Shown here: piece after piece, positions 6,884 to 16,090 of the stretch
Numbering within the stretch: the first letter of the stretch is position 1
How the letters are laid out: each line of letters begins with the position of its first letter
Source of the DNA: Lachnospiraceae bacterium
Lineage (GTDB): Bacteria; Bacillota; Clostridia; Lachnospirales; Lachnospiraceae
Assembly: GCA_902363555.1 (NCBI GenBank)
Contig: CABJAM010000021.1
Coordinates: 1-25,972, forward strand
DNA: 25,972 bases
Direction: 5' to 3'
The notes under the pieces: generated by a model
What the model saw: only the letters and a program-made list of their open reading frames with translations
Database searches by the model: none
Told to the model about the DNA's origin: nothing
Program-made: the position numbers and the translations under genes

Positions 6884-7504
6884 ATGGAATATTTTGAATT
6901 GGGCATCTACAAAGATAAACTCCGGGATGCCTTTAGCCAAAATGAGGATATTGTATCCCTCATCATGCCCGTGCCGGAAAACGGCAGCCTGAGCCTTCGG
7001 GAAAATTTTCTCGGCGGCGAATATGACATTACAACAACCGATGATACCGGCAGCACCCATAAAGAACATGTTGTTTTGCAGGGCTTTTGTCAGGACAGAC
7101 CCTTTCCCTGTGCTGTTTCTACGGATCATCGAAATCTTCTGTGTGTGGACAGCCTCATAGTCAAGGCCGACGGCCGCGCCGCCCGGGAGATCACACTTCA
7201 GATTTATGTTATGATCCATAAAGACGCTGTCCGTCTGAGTCCTTCCGAAGCCGAAAGCTTTATATTAAAAGGCTATTCCGGCAATCGCTGTGACATGGCG
7301 GTCCAGGCCATCGGCCGTCTGCTGGGCTTTACCGGCAGCACCCCCGCATCAAACAGCGTCGCTCAAAAATCCGGTAACCTTCCGGGTCTTGGACGGCTCT
7401 ATCCGGCCATAAAGGACACTGTAACTACTTACACCCAGAGTAATGATTACTATGGGAAAATATTAACCTTTACATGCACGGATTTTATTCCATGCAGCCG
7501 GTAA
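6884..7504 (+). CDS. Phage tail-associated protein (possible tail terminator/completion protein)
   Basis: A 206-aa protein whose family I do not firmly recognise. Residues about 60-125 have the strand-rich pattern of small tail-end proteins. This includes a stretch around REITLQIYVMIHKDAVRLSPSEAE followed by YSGNRCDMAVQAIGRLL, resembling Firmicutes phage proteins found just before the tail tube gene. The start at 6884 follows AGGAGGT by about 7 nt. It sits 6 nt upstream of the next gene, with which it is surely cotranscribed. In a headless tail, a terminator protein would still be needed to cap the end that would otherwise face a head. The C-terminal 60 residues are Ser/Thr-rich with no clear motif. 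The assignment rests mainly on gene order. Confidence 0.55.
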   Translation: MEYFELGIYKDKLRDAFSQNEDIVSLIMPVPENGSLSLRENFLGGEYDITTTDDTGSTHKEHVVLQGFCQDRPFPCAVSTDHRNLLCVDSLIVKADGRAAREITLQIYVMIHKDAVRLSPSEAESFILKGYSGNRCDMAVQAIGRLLGFTGSTPASNSVAQKSGNLPGLGRLYPAIKDTVTTYTQSNDYYGKILTFTCTDFIPCSR

Positions 7505-7510
7505 AATACA

Positions 7511-8245
7511 ATGGATAAAACAATTCTTTTGCAGTTGATGCGAAACAAACCCATCTGTGCTCACGGACTCATCTTTTATCCCCCAAGCCTTGGTGAAATA
7601 TTTGATGTGATCGGCTATGAGCATTTAAAAAATCTCATGCTTCCCTTCTGTCTGACAAAGGACTGCTTCGATCTTCCCGCCGAAGTGGCTGAGACGCTCT
7701 CAATCTTTAGAGATATCCTTCTGACCAATCCCATTTATATTGCTGACCTGCGCGCGGCTCTGGAAATCATCTGCCACGAAACCCAGGTTGAATTTACAAT
7801 AGATGAAATCCTTATTTATCATCCGGCGCCGGAGTCCGATGCGCCGCAGATGCTCACCATCAATGAGGAAAATTTCGAGGATGTGTGCCAGATTATGATG
7901 GCCATATCCGGAACATCCAAAATCCATATTGAAAAGCCGCCCAAAAACCTGAGTGACCGCCAGCTTGATATCTGGCAAAAGCTCCACGAGGGCCGGGAGC
8001 GGGAGCGCATAAAAAACACACCGGCTCTCATTGACATTATCAACCTCTGCTGCTACGGCGGAGATTACTATATATCAATGGATGAAATCGAGCACTGGAA
8101 CCTATGGCAGCTTATGAACTGCTACACGGTCCGTGTCGGTTTAAAAGATTACAATGACTGTCTCGCTTTAACACCGGTCACCTATGATGTCAAAGCCATC
8201 TCCAACGACAAGCATTGGACCAACCGTTTAAAAGTCCGCGAATAA
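7511..8245 (+). CDS. Phage tail assembly chaperone-like protein
   Basis: A 244-aa soluble acidic protein. The N terminus (PICAHGLIFYPPSLGEIFDVIGYEHL) looks like the ring-assembly segment seen at the start of several Firmicutes phage tail-assembly proteins. The C-terminal half (DRQLDIWQKLHEGRERERIKN, then YYISMDEIEHWNLWQLMNCY) resembles the helical region that follows in them, where a helix reading [IL]xxWxL[WY]QL is typical. I know this pattern only from general familiarity, so the call is moderate. It starts 6 nt after the previous gene and is followed by a 113-nt untranslated gap with a stem-loop before the tube gene. No membrane segment or catalytic motif is visible. Confidence 0.5.
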   Translation: MDKTILLQLMRNKPICAHGLIFYPPSLGEIFDVIGYEHLKNLMLPFCLTKDCFDLPAEVAETLSIFRDILLTNPIYIADLRAALEIICHETQVEFTIDEILIYHPAPESDAPQMLTINEENFEDVCQIMMAISGTSKIHIEKPPKNLSDRQLDIWQKLHEGRERERIKNTPALIDIINLCCYGGDYYISMDEIEHWNLWQLMNCYTVRVGLKDYNDCLALTPVTYDVKAISNDKHWTNRLKVRE

Positions 8246-8264
8246 GCGGCTTTTAATATAAATC

Positions 8265-8308
8265 GTAATAACCCACCGGAAATACCGGCCGGGCTCCGGA
8301 GTTATTAC
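8265..8308 (+). promoter_or_regulatory. Stem-loop in the leader of the tail tube gene
   Basis: GTAATAAC (8265-8272) pairs perfectly with GTTATTAC (8301-8308). Inner CCGG/CCGG pairing extends the stem. A smaller GGGC-AAA-GCCC hairpin follows at 8327-8337, just ahead of the ribosome binding site AAGGAGG (8344-8350). There is no T-run, so this is not a terminator. A 5' stabilising structure or processing site for a highly expressed structural gene is plausible. Confidence 0.5.
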
Positions 8309-8358
8309 ACATATCAATCAATATATGGGCAAAGCCCGAATTTAAGGAGGAAACTACT

Positions 8359-9108
8359 ATGTTATACGGTTTAAAAGACTGTGCCAATCTCACTGTAAAA
8401 TCAAAAAAGAATAAGGATATCGCATTATATTGCGATTACGCCAAAACATCCACGCTGGAATTTACATCCGAGGCCGTTTACGCCTACAATAAAGCCACAA
8501 AAGCTGTGCGCTGGGATAAGAGCCGCGAGGGCACATTTAAGACAACAATGGAAATCTTCAACATGTCCACCATCGCTATGCTCTTTGGCAGCGAATTGGA
8601 AGAAAAAGAAATCCCGTTTATGAAACGCGAGGTTATCAAGGTCGTTAACGGCAGCGCCACACTGGCAGGTCAGCCCAAGGCAGGTACACTGGCAGTTTAC
8701 AAGCTGGACCCAACGGACCTTAAAACCAACCTCAAGGAGCAGGCCACAGGTACACCGGCCAGCACTGAGGATACTTACAGCATTTCCGAGCAGGTTATCA
8801 CACTTAACAAGACTACATTCCCTGATGATGAAGGCTATATCGCCTGCTATTACATGGTCGATGCCAAAGCCGAAACATTTACAGTGGACAATGTAACCTT
8901 CCCTGGCGCATTCTCCATCTACGGCGATACCGCGCTGCGTAACACCGAGCAGTCCGATGAATTTGTTCAGTTTGAGCTTATGAATGTAAAGCCTCAGTCC
9001 AATGTGACATTGACCATGGATGTGGAAAATGTCTGCACACTGGAAATCACCTGGGATATTCTTGCCGACACCAACGGCGATATGATGCGCTGGAGCAAGC
9101 TTTCCTGA
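8359..9108 (+). CDS. Major tail (tube) protein candidate
   Basis: A 249-aa strand-rich protein with no catalytic motif, signal peptide or membrane segment. Features typical of siphophage tube proteins: an N-terminal run that begins MLYGLKDCANLTVKS, the segment LEFTSEAVYAYNKATKAVRWDKSREGTFK (tube proteins of Firmicutes phages often have a comparable GTFK/GTL strand), and a C-terminal EFVQFELMNVKPQSNVTLTMDVENVCTLEITWDIL. It has the best ribosome binding site in the block (AAGGAGG, 9-nt spacer), a structured leader and its own strong intrinsic terminator. That is the pattern expected for the most abundant structural protein. Codon use looks more even than in its neighbours. Contractile tube proteins are usually about 140-170 aa and paired with a sheath, which is absent here. 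Confidence 0.7.
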   Translation: MLYGLKDCANLTVKSKKNKDIALYCDYAKTSTLEFTSEAVYAYNKATKAVRWDKSREGTFKTTMEIFNMSTIAMLFGSELEEKEIPFMKREVIKVVNGSATLAGQPKAGTLAVYKLDPTDLKTNLKEQATGTPASTEDTYSISEQVITLNKTTFPDDEGYIACYYMVDAKAETFTVDNVTFPGAFSIYGDTALRNTEQSDEFVQFELMNVKPQSNVTLTMDVENVCTLEITWDILADTNGDMMRWSKLS

Positions 9109-9166
9109 TAACGGTCAAACCGGCCGGTCTTAAACTTAAATTTGAATATTGATATAAATACACATG

Positions 9167-9205
9167 GGCATATACCAGTATTCGCTGGTGTATGCCTATT
9201 TTTTT
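9167..9205 (+). terminator. Rho-independent terminator after the tail tube gene
   Basis: GGCATATACCAG (9167-9178) pairs with CTGGTGTATGCC (9185-9196), 12 bp with one G-T pair, closed by a 6-nt loop. TATTTTTTT (9197-9205) follows directly. It would end most transcripts after the tube gene and set a high tube-to-tape-measure message ratio. Confidence 0.85.
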
Positions 9206-9267
9206 CATAATAACAGTAAAACGCATCCAAAACCACAATGTCATCTGATCTGAAAGGAATGAATATT

Positions 9268-9549
9268 TTGACCACACAGGAATATGCCGTACAAAATTAC
9301 CGTTTTCTCAACCGCCAGCAAGCCATGCTTTTTATCTCCCACGGCGCCCGGCTGATGGACTGCTACGTCTCCCACAATGCCCTCACCGGCGAATACAACA
9401 TGGTTTATGTCTTTGAAAAAAATAAGGAAAACGACGCCCTGCTGGCAAGCTTTCGCAACTATGAGCTGACCTGGGGCGATCATGTCATCGAATTTGAAGG
9501 GCCGCCGGCCATTATCGTAAAAGGCCGCCGTGCAGCAGCTACAATTTAA
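9268..9549 (+). CDS. Small phage protein between tube and tape measure genes
   Basis: A 93-aa protein. It reads like the small phage proteins with a FLNRQQAMLFISHGARLMDC helix followed by strands containing YNMVYVFEKNKEN, reminiscent of DUF5659-type proteins; that match is from memory and weak. I choose TTG 9268 because AAAGGA (9253-9258) lies 9 nt upstream. ATG 9259 would touch the ribosome binding site, and the start at 9238 precedes it. It occupies the slot where siphophages keep the first tail assembly chaperone. The next gene is in the +1 frame and that frame opens at 9521, but I see no canonical slippery site, so a frameshifted fusion is not supported. Confidence 0.6.
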   Translation: MTTQEYAVQNYRFLNRQQAMLFISHGARLMDCYVSHNALTGEYNMVYVFEKNKENDALLASFRNYELTWGDHVIEFEGPPAIIVKGRRAAATI

Positions 9550-9577
9550 CCACTTTGATTTTATGGAGGAATGTATA

Positions 9578-10189
9578 ATGAATATCGATAATATCCGCAT
9601 TAATAACCGCTTATCCTTTGCCGACCACAAAGCCTATGTCCGCTTTGTCGCCGACGCTTACTTTGACACCGACGAATCCACCGGTGAAAAAATCTACGCT
9701 CCGGAAAATGCCCGCATGGCTTTGTTTCTTGGCTTCGTCCGCTTCTGCGTGGACGGCATCCAGTTTGACGACAGCGAAACCTATGACGCCTGCCTTAACG
9801 ACGATTATCTCTACTCGGAATTTCTCAGTAACGAGCACAAGGGCGCCGTCTACGCCGCAGCCTCCGATGCCAGCGATATCGCTGAATTTGAAAAACAGCG
9901 CCTGCTGGCCGCCTCCGCCCCATTTAATTCCATGATCACCACCATCCTTGAAGAATACGAAAAGCTGCTGGCCGCTCAAACACGGCTCCATGAATTGCAG
10001 ATCCAGAAGGAGGATTACGCAGTAAAAACGATGGCACTGCTCTCCCCCGAGGAAAACGCACAACTAAATAAAAAGATGCTGGCCATGGATTTTGATGGGG
10101 AGAAGCTGGCGGAAATGATCGCGGAGAAATTTATGGGGGATGAAAAGCTTATAAAAAAACTAACGGATATAGGTAAACGCCGCGCATAA
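9578..10189 (+). CDS. Unknown 203-aa protein in the tail-chaperone position
   Basis: A soluble protein of unrecognised family. The first 110 residues are mixed, with an Asp/Tyr-rich stretch (DDSETYDACLNDDYLYSEF). Residues about 115-200 are strongly helical and charged, with heptad-like spacing (ILEEYEKLLAAQTRLHELQIQ, then LAEMIAEKFMGDEKLIKKL). ATG 9578 follows GGAGGA (9565-9570) by 7 nt; an upstream in-frame GTG at 9530 is less favoured. Directly preceding the tape measure gene, it is the best candidate for the chaperone that coats the tape measure during tail assembly. This is inference from order and helical character. Confidence 0.6.
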   Translation: MNIDNIRINNRLSFADHKAYVRFVADAYFDTDESTGEKIYAPENARMALFLGFVRFCVDGIQFDDSETYDACLNDDYLYSEFLSNEHKGAVYAAASDASDIAEFEKQRLLAASAPFNSMITTILEEYEKLLAAQTRLHELQIQKEDYAVKTMALLSPEENAQLNKKMLAMDFDGEKLAEMIAEKFMGDEKLIKKLTDIGKRRA

Positions 10190-10230
10190 ATTGAAAAATA
10201 TACACTTTGCAATGAAAGGAGTGATATAAA

Positions 10231-13200
10231 ATGTCTGGTATTAAATTGGGATCTATAGTAAAAAAAAATACTATAGAAAAACAAGTTAAAAATTATTATT
10301 TATATAACATTACAAACCAAATCGAAAAAACTACAACTGCAATTGAATCTATGAATAACCAATCCTTTCTTGCAACAGTTGGGATGGAGTCATTATCTAC
10401 TGTCATTGGCGGTACACTAATTCCTGCCCTTGCAAATTTAGCAATTACAGCTGCATCTGACTTTATATATAATATAACTCACTCGGCGGAAATCGCTCAG
10501 CAGAAAATGGAAGAAACTGCGCGAGTTGTATTAGAACTCCAGGGAAATATAAATTCTTTAAATGAAAATCTGAATACAACTATCGAACGTATAAATTCCT
10601 TAATGGCACAAAATACTCTGTCAATTGTAGATCAACAGGAACTCCAATTATTACAGCAGCAGAACTCTGAACTAGAACACCAAATTGAAATTAAACGTCA
10701 ATTATCTAGTCTTCAAGAAAAAGAACTTGCGCAAAGTACCGTTGAAGCATTTAAAGAAAATTACGGAAAAACAAACCTGAATTTTTCAGAGAACGCTATC
10801 AAAGATTATAAAGATAAATTTGGTACTAAAGATCTTAGTTTTCTGTATGATTTATCAAGTATTAATGATATCAACGCAATGATTGCCGCTTTAGATATTT
10901 TAAAGGAAAAGCAAAATAGCTTAGATGAAAATGATGGTGAAGGTATTAGTGCATTAGATACTTTAACAGAAGATTTCTGGGCAGAGTTAGACAAGCTTGA
11001 AGTATATAGAAGCCAGCTTTCTTCCATCTCAAGCGACTTGCTGACCATTGAACAAACAAAAATAATTACAACATTAGATTCGGTTATAAGCCAATCTATG
11101 GAATACCTTGATCCGACTTACAATATAGATAAAAAAATTAATGGAATTTTTGCCCAAAAAAATTTTGCATATCTTAAGGAGAATCTAATTGCAGCGGCAA
11201 AACAAGGTGATGGTTCTCTGGAAAGTATGATCAATAATACAGCAGGACTTAAAGATGCACTTGCGTCGGTAAACCTCACCACCGACGATTTAAAAGGGCA
11301 TATCGTCGGATTGGCTGATGCCAGCAATCAATCACTCAGCGTTCTCAAAGGCTCACTAAGTGAAGCATTTCAACCAACCTCTGATTCTGGAAAAGGCGGT
11401 GCCCCAGATCAACTTGCTGAATTTAATGACTGGCTGAGCACCCTCGATGATTCCCAGTTAAAGCTCCTCTACGAAATTAGCGTGGATACAGACACAGCCA
11501 AGCTCACCTTATCGGATTGGCAGGCCATGCTGGAAAAAGCCGAGGCCCAAGCCATCTCTTTTGAAAGCGTATCTAATGTTCTAAACGGCGCGACAGCCGA
11601 TATGGACAATCTAAATGCAGCTATGGCCTCCTCTTTTTCCGGTAAGGGTGTAAGCTCACAGCAAATAAAAAGCATTATGGAAATGTTCAAGGACATGGAC
11701 GGATTTGATCCTTCCAGACTTTTTGAAAAAACAGCCTCCGGATTGCATCTGAATACAGATGAGTTAAAGAATCTGCAAAAACAGTATGAAGCGCTGACAA
11801 AGCAGCAATTTATGGAGGATCTGGCCAAAAAGCAGCAGGAATTAAATCGTCTGACCAGTCAGGGCATACATAATGATTACACAGACAAGCTCTCAGAAGA
11901 AATCAGTCAGATAAAATTATTACAAAGTCAATATGAAGGCCTTACTTCCGCCTACAACAAATGGCTGACAGCGCAATCGACCGGTGAAAAAGGCGACACG
12001 TATGATTCAGTTGCAGGCACCATGCTGCAACGGGGAAAAGAGCTTTATGAACAGGGCCTAATCGGCACAAATGAATTTGCTGCAATTACACAGTTCATGT
12101 CCAGTGAAGATTTAACAAATAAAACGCCACAGGAAATCGCACAGGTTTATAAAGATAAAAATGAGAAAATGCAAGAATACTATACCCAGGACAGAACCGG
12201 CGTCGATAACTTTCTTAATGATGTCGTTGAAAATAATCTTGGGCAATGGAAAATCGAGACGAATGATTCCGGACAGGAAATAGCCAGGTCCTTTGAATTT
12301 GTCAGCGATGCAGGAAAGGAGCTTGCCGATACCTTTAAGCTAAGCGCTGAATTTTTCGATTATATCGCCCAGAAGGCCAGTGACTATGGTATTGAGAATA
12401 ATTATGACAGTGAAAATTACAATCGAAATACTTCCCGTTCCTACAATTCTCCTAAATATAATGAGAATCAGGAAAATGACGCCCTGGATGAGGCAAACCG
12501 ATTAAGAAAACGTGCAGCCAATGCTTATACCACCATGACGGTTTCGGCTGATAATGCCGCAGAATACATTGACTATCTGGACCAGTTGAAAGAAATCCCC
12601 GAAGAGGTGAGGACGCAGGCCTATTTAGACATTAATCAGCCAGAAAATGCTTTTCTCGACCTGGATGCGATGTATGCGGATTATGAAGCTGCAATCAGCA
12701 CACTCAATGATGTCGATGCTACACAGCAGGCAAAACGATCCGCCCTTTCCACGATCAATACAATTGCTAACATTCTGGCCACCACCCCCGAGGTCAAATT
12801 CCCGGTAGATTTTGATTTAACTAACCTGTCTCCGGAACAGATCCAGCAGGCACTGCTAAGTGGCGTAACCGCAAAAATCCCCGCAGAAGTTGTTGCCGAT
12901 ACGACTACGGGTGCCTCTGAGGTCAATAGTTTCGTGAACCAGTCCGAATCATCCACAGTCATGGTCAGCGTCGGGGCAAACATGGCTCCGGCTATAGCTT
13001 CAGTGGCCGCCTGGAATCCCGGAAGTAAATTTATCAACATTTTTACCAGATATATTGATAATACAGGCGGAGGTACGGGAGATGGGTACGGAAACTACGG
13101 TGGAAACCAGGTTGCCAGCGTCGACGGCACCGCCCACGCTCTCGCCTCCGGCTCCCTCCATATGGACTATCTCCGCTCCCAGCACCCGTTCATCTATGGG

Positions 13201-15900
13201 GCTTACGCCGGGGGCAACTGGGGGCTCCCGCACAGCCAGACGGCCCTTGTCGGTGAGCTGGCACCGGAAATGCTCGTCCGCAACGGCCGCTGGCAGCTCA
13301 TCGGCCAGCGGGGCGCCCAATTTATGGGGCTTAAGCGGGGCGACATCGTCTTCAACCACAGGCAGACCCGCCAGCTTCTTGAAAACGGCTGGGTCACAGG
13401 GCGGGGCCGTGCCATCGGCTTTAACTCCCATGTCATGGGAACCGTCAATTCCATGAATCATGCATTCGCCGAAGGCACTGCGGCACAATTCCAAAATAAG
13501 GATTATGCCGACACACCGATCACATCCACGATGAAGCAGATCAAGGAAGCCTCCGAGGACTTCTGCGAGGCCATGGACTACATCTCCATTGCCCTTGACC
13601 AGATGACCAAAAGCATTGAGCATAATAAATCTCTGGCGGACCTGTTCCAGACGTACCGTGATCAAAATCCGGAACTGGACAAGGCTGCCGCCCAATTGAC
13701 GGAAAAGCAAAAATTTTCTCAGCGGGCCTATGACCGCTACATGGCTCAGGCCGACGCCTCCGGGCTTTCGCCGGAATACCGCAGCCAGATCCAAAACGGC
13801 AGCCTGGACATATCAAACATTACAGATGAGACGCTAAAAGCTCAAATCGATGAATACCAGAAATGGTATGAAAAGGCTCAGGACGTGCGGGATGAAATCA
13901 TTGACATCGGCCAGGAGCTGCGGGATATCAACTTGCAGAAGCTGGAAAATATCACTGATGATTTCGACCGGGTGATCTCCTATAAAAATTCTCTGCTGGA
14001 CGTCATGGAAACCATTAACGAACTAAATCAGCTTAAAGGAATCGCAACCACCGAGTCTGATTTAACGGAGCAAATGAACGCCCAAGCCGACATTTCCGGC
14101 TATTATGCCGGGGAGGTGGAAAGGCTTACGGCTGAATTTGAGGCCCTTGTCAGCTCCGGCGTCATCGTCGAATACAGCGATGATTGGTACGAGTGGAATG
14201 AAACAATCCAGGAAACAAAAAATTCCCTGCTGGACAGCAATAAAGCGCTGCTGGAATTAAAGAATGACATTATGGAGCTGCGTCTGCAGCCCTTTGATGA
14301 GGCTATCGATAAAATCGAAGCGTTGGAGGACCAGATCTCCGATATGGACGATCTGATCAATGACAATGCCATATTTTCCGAAAACGGCACGTTTACGAAC
14401 GCAGGTATTACCCGCATCGGCCTTATGGGCCAGCAGTTGGCCGCTTCCCGGCAAAAAGCTGCGGAATACGCCAATGCCATCGCTGACCTGAAAGCCAATT
14501 TGAGCAACGGCAACATTACCCAGGATAAATACAATGAGCTGCTAAAGGACTATACCTCTGGCCAGAGCAATGCCGTTTCCGCCACGAAAAAGGCAATGGA
14601 TGCCATCATCGATCTGGTCAAGGATGGCATCGATAAGGAAGCCGACGCCTACGGCCGGCTGATCGACGCAAAGAAAAAGGACCTTCAGGCTACAAGAGAT
14701 TATCAGGACTATGTGGATGATCTGAATGATAAACAAAGCAAGATCAATGCCAAGGAAGCCCAGATCGCCGCCATGGAAGGGGATGAAACAAAGGCTCAGC
14801 AGCTTCGCAAACTGAAAAAGGAACTTGACGAATTAAAAAAGGATTATGATAAAGCCGTGGACGACCACAGCTTTGACGCCGCTATCCAGGGCTACGATGA
14901 CGCCAAACAGGCCTTTGAGGATAACGCGGAAAATGCCCGAAATGAACTCGATACGAATTTTGAGGCACAGCAGCAGGCCATCCAGCAGACTTTAGATATC
15001 GCCAAGGATAACTATTCCGAGGTCTATGCTTATATTGGAACACTGGCCGATGTTTACGGCGCTGCACTCACAGAGGACATCATCAACCCATGGACATCCG
15101 CCCAGTCGGCAGTAGAAAGCTATAAAAGCGCCGTCGAGCAGGCCACCGCCCAGACAACCATCAACACTGCGCCCATCCATGTGGCCGAAAATCCAGCCAC
15201 AGACACGGCGCCGTCCGATGAACGCGGCTCCTCCTCCATCATCGCGCCCATCGTCAATCCGCCAGCGCCCCAGGAGACGCCGCAGGATACCAATACAAAC
15301 AATAACAACATTTTTAACGGTATCCCGGAAAGCCCCACAACCAAAGGCGCCGGCTGGCTTGCCCGTAACACATCGATCAACGACCGCTTATATTGGAACG
15401 GTTATGCAGGAGGCTACGGCAATCAGCAGATCCTTTATAACAATTTAAACGGCGCATCCGTCCACGGCGGCTACGCCGGCTCCATGGCACAAAACATGTG
15501 GCTTTTGGAACAGTTAAAATCCCGCGGCTTCCGGCGCGGCGGTATCGTGGATGTGGACCCGGCTTTTGCCCTGGGTGCATCCGGCGAAAAGGTTCTGGCC
15601 ATGGCCCGCCCCGGAGAATATATACTCACACAGCAGCAGACCGGCCTATTTTCCGCATTTATGGAAAAGCTTCCGGCACTGGATAAGCTCATGTCTGCAC
15701 CGTCACTGCTTGGCGGCGCAGTCTCTGAGAGTACTGCCCCGGTGACCATTCACGTGGGCAGTATGATCGGTACCGTGGGAACCCTGGAAAAACAGGCGCT
15801 TCCGGAACTGGAAGTCATATTAAACCGCGCCTGCGATAAATTTGAGAACCGGCTGCGCCAGGAATTTAAGCGCCCGCAGTTCGGAGGTATCCGACGCTGA
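10231..15900 (+). CDS. Tail tape measure protein
   Basis: A 1889-aa protein, by far the longest helical protein of the block and placed just before the distal tail gene, as tape measures are. Landmarks: a hydrophobic stretch at about 49-82; coiled-coil-like heptads at about 90-160; a Gly-rich linker near 945; the Firmicutes tape-measure segment LVGELAPEM...GLKRGDIVFNH (about 1007-1044); further long coiled coils at about 1150-1640; and a second QxQTG-type module near 1790 (RPGEYILTQQQTG). By the usual 1.5 angstrom per residue, the tail would be about 280 nm before any processing. The first 1.1-1.2 kb is clearly AT-rich and the part after about 13,080 is GC-rich, suggesting assembly from two phage sources. 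The start follows AAAGGAG by about 10 nt. No lysozyme or peptidase motif is evident. Confidence 0.92.
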   Translation: MSGIKLGSIVKKNTIEKQVKNYYLYNITNQIEKTTTAIESMNNQSFLATVGMESLSTVIGGTLIPALANLAITAASDFIYNITHSAEIAQQKMEETARVVLELQGNINSLNENLNTTIERINSLMAQNTLSIVDQQELQLLQQQNSELEHQIEIKRQLSSLQEKELAQSTVEAFKENYGKTNLNFSENAIKDYKDKFGTKDLSFLYDLSSINDINAMIAALDILKEKQNSLDENDGEGISALDTLTEDFWAELDKLEVYRSQLSSISSDLLTIEQTKIITTLDSVISQSMEYLDPTYNIDKKINGIFAQKNFAYLKENLIAAAKQGDGSLESMINNTAGLKDALASVNLTTDDLKGHIVGLADASNQSLSVLKGSLSEAFQPTSDSGKGGAPDQLAEFNDWLSTLDDSQLKLLYEISVDTDTAKLTLSDWQAMLEKAEAQAISFESVSNVLNGATADMDNLNAAMASSFSGKGVSSQQIKSIMEMFKDMDGFDPSRLFEKTASGLHLNTDELKNLQKQYEALTKQQFMEDLAKKQQELNRLTSQGIHNDYTDKLSEEISQIKLLQSQYEGLTSAYNKWLTAQSTGEKGDTYDSVAGTMLQRGKELYEQGLIGTNEFAAITQFMSSEDLTNKTPQEIAQVYKDKNEKMQEYYTQDRTGVDNFLNDVVENNLGQWKIETNDSGQEIARSFEFVSDAGKELADTFKLSAEFFDYIAQKASDYGIENNYDSENYNRNTSRSYNSPKYNENQENDALDEANRLRKRAANAYTTMTVSADNAAEYIDYLDQLKEIPEEVRTQAYLDINQPENAFLDLDAMYADYEAAISTLNDVDATQQAKRSALSTINTIANILATTPEVKFPVDFDLTNLSPEQIQQALLSGVTAKIPAEVVADTTTGASEVNSFVNQSESSTVMVSVGANMAPAIASVAAWNPGSKFINIFTRYIDNTGGGTGDGYGNYGGNQVASVDGTAHALASGSLHMDYLRSQHPFIYGAYAGGNWGLPHSQTALVGELAPEMLVRNGRWQLIGQRGAQFMGLKRGDIVFNHRQTRQLLENGWVTGRGRAIGFNSHVMGTVNSMNHAFAEGTAAQFQNKDYADTPITSTMKQIKEASEDFCEAMDYISIALDQMTKSIEHNKSLADLFQTYRDQNPELDKAAAQLTEKQKFSQRAYDRYMAQADASGLSPEYRSQIQNGSLDISNITDETLKAQIDEYQKWYEKAQDVRDEIIDIGQELRDINLQKLENITDDFDRVISYKNSLLDVMETINELNQLKGIATTESDLTEQMNAQADISGYYAGEVERLTAEFEALVSSGVIVEYSDDWYEWNETIQETKNSLLDSNKALLELKNDIMELRLQPFDEAIDKIEALEDQISDMDDLINDNAIFSENGTFTNAGITRIGLMGQQLAASRQKAAEYANAIADLKANLSNGNITQDKYNELLKDYTSGQSNAVSATKKAMDAIIDLVKDGIDKEADAYGRLIDAKKKDLQATRDYQDYVDDLNDKQSKINAKEAQIAAMEGDETKAQQLRKLKKELDELKKDYDKAVDDHSFDAAIQGYDDAKQAFEDNAENARNELDTNFEAQQQAIQQTLDIAKDNYSEVYAYIGTLADVYGAALTEDIINPWTSAQSAVESYKSAVEQATAQTTINTAPIHVAENPATDTAPSDERGSSSIIAPIVNPPAPQETPQDTNTNNNNIFNGIPESPTTKGAGWLARNTSINDRLYWNGYAGGYGNQQILYNNLNGASVHGGYAGSMAQNMWLLEQLKSRGFRRGGIVDVDPAFALGASGEKVLAMARPGEYILTQQQTGLFSAFMEKLPALDKLMSAPSLLGGAVSESTAPVTIHVGSMIGTVGTLEKQALPELEVILNRACDKFENRLRQEFKRPQFGGIRR

Positions 15901-16090
15901 TCCCAACGCACACACGCCATTGGCAGGCCTGCGCTTTTCCAAAAGAACATGGCCGCCAATGGCTTCTTTACTACCATACCGCGCGAAGCGCGCCCATACG
16001 GCAAGCATTAACTTTGCGCGTGCCCGAATGGGTATCCTTTTAATACGTATACCTAAGACCGAATAATATAAGACCGAGGTGAACTTAAAC
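15901..16090 (+). promoter_or_regulatory. Structured 190-nt gap before the distal tail gene
   Basis: A gap of this length is unusual inside a tail operon. It contains GCCATTGG (15916-15923) pairing with CCAATGGC (15956-15963), a tight CGCGC-GAA-GCGCG hairpin (15980-15992), and a 9-nt direct repeat, TAAGACCGA, twice just before the ribosome binding site GAGGTGA (16075-16081). No T-run follows the hairpins. There is no convincing open reading frame or promoter. It could be an RNA processing site, a regulatory element or the remnant of a lost gene. Confidence 0.4.

Noticed and set aside
9521..9577. Programmed frameshift joining the two small genes before the tape measure
   Set aside because: The second frame is open from 9521, but there is no canonical slippery sequence, and the second gene has its own strong GGAGGA site.
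13000..13794. Long minus-strand open frame inside the tape measure gene (and similar ones elsewhere)
   Set aside because: These are shadows of GC-rich coding DNA on the plus strand, without ribosome binding sites or recognisable motifs.
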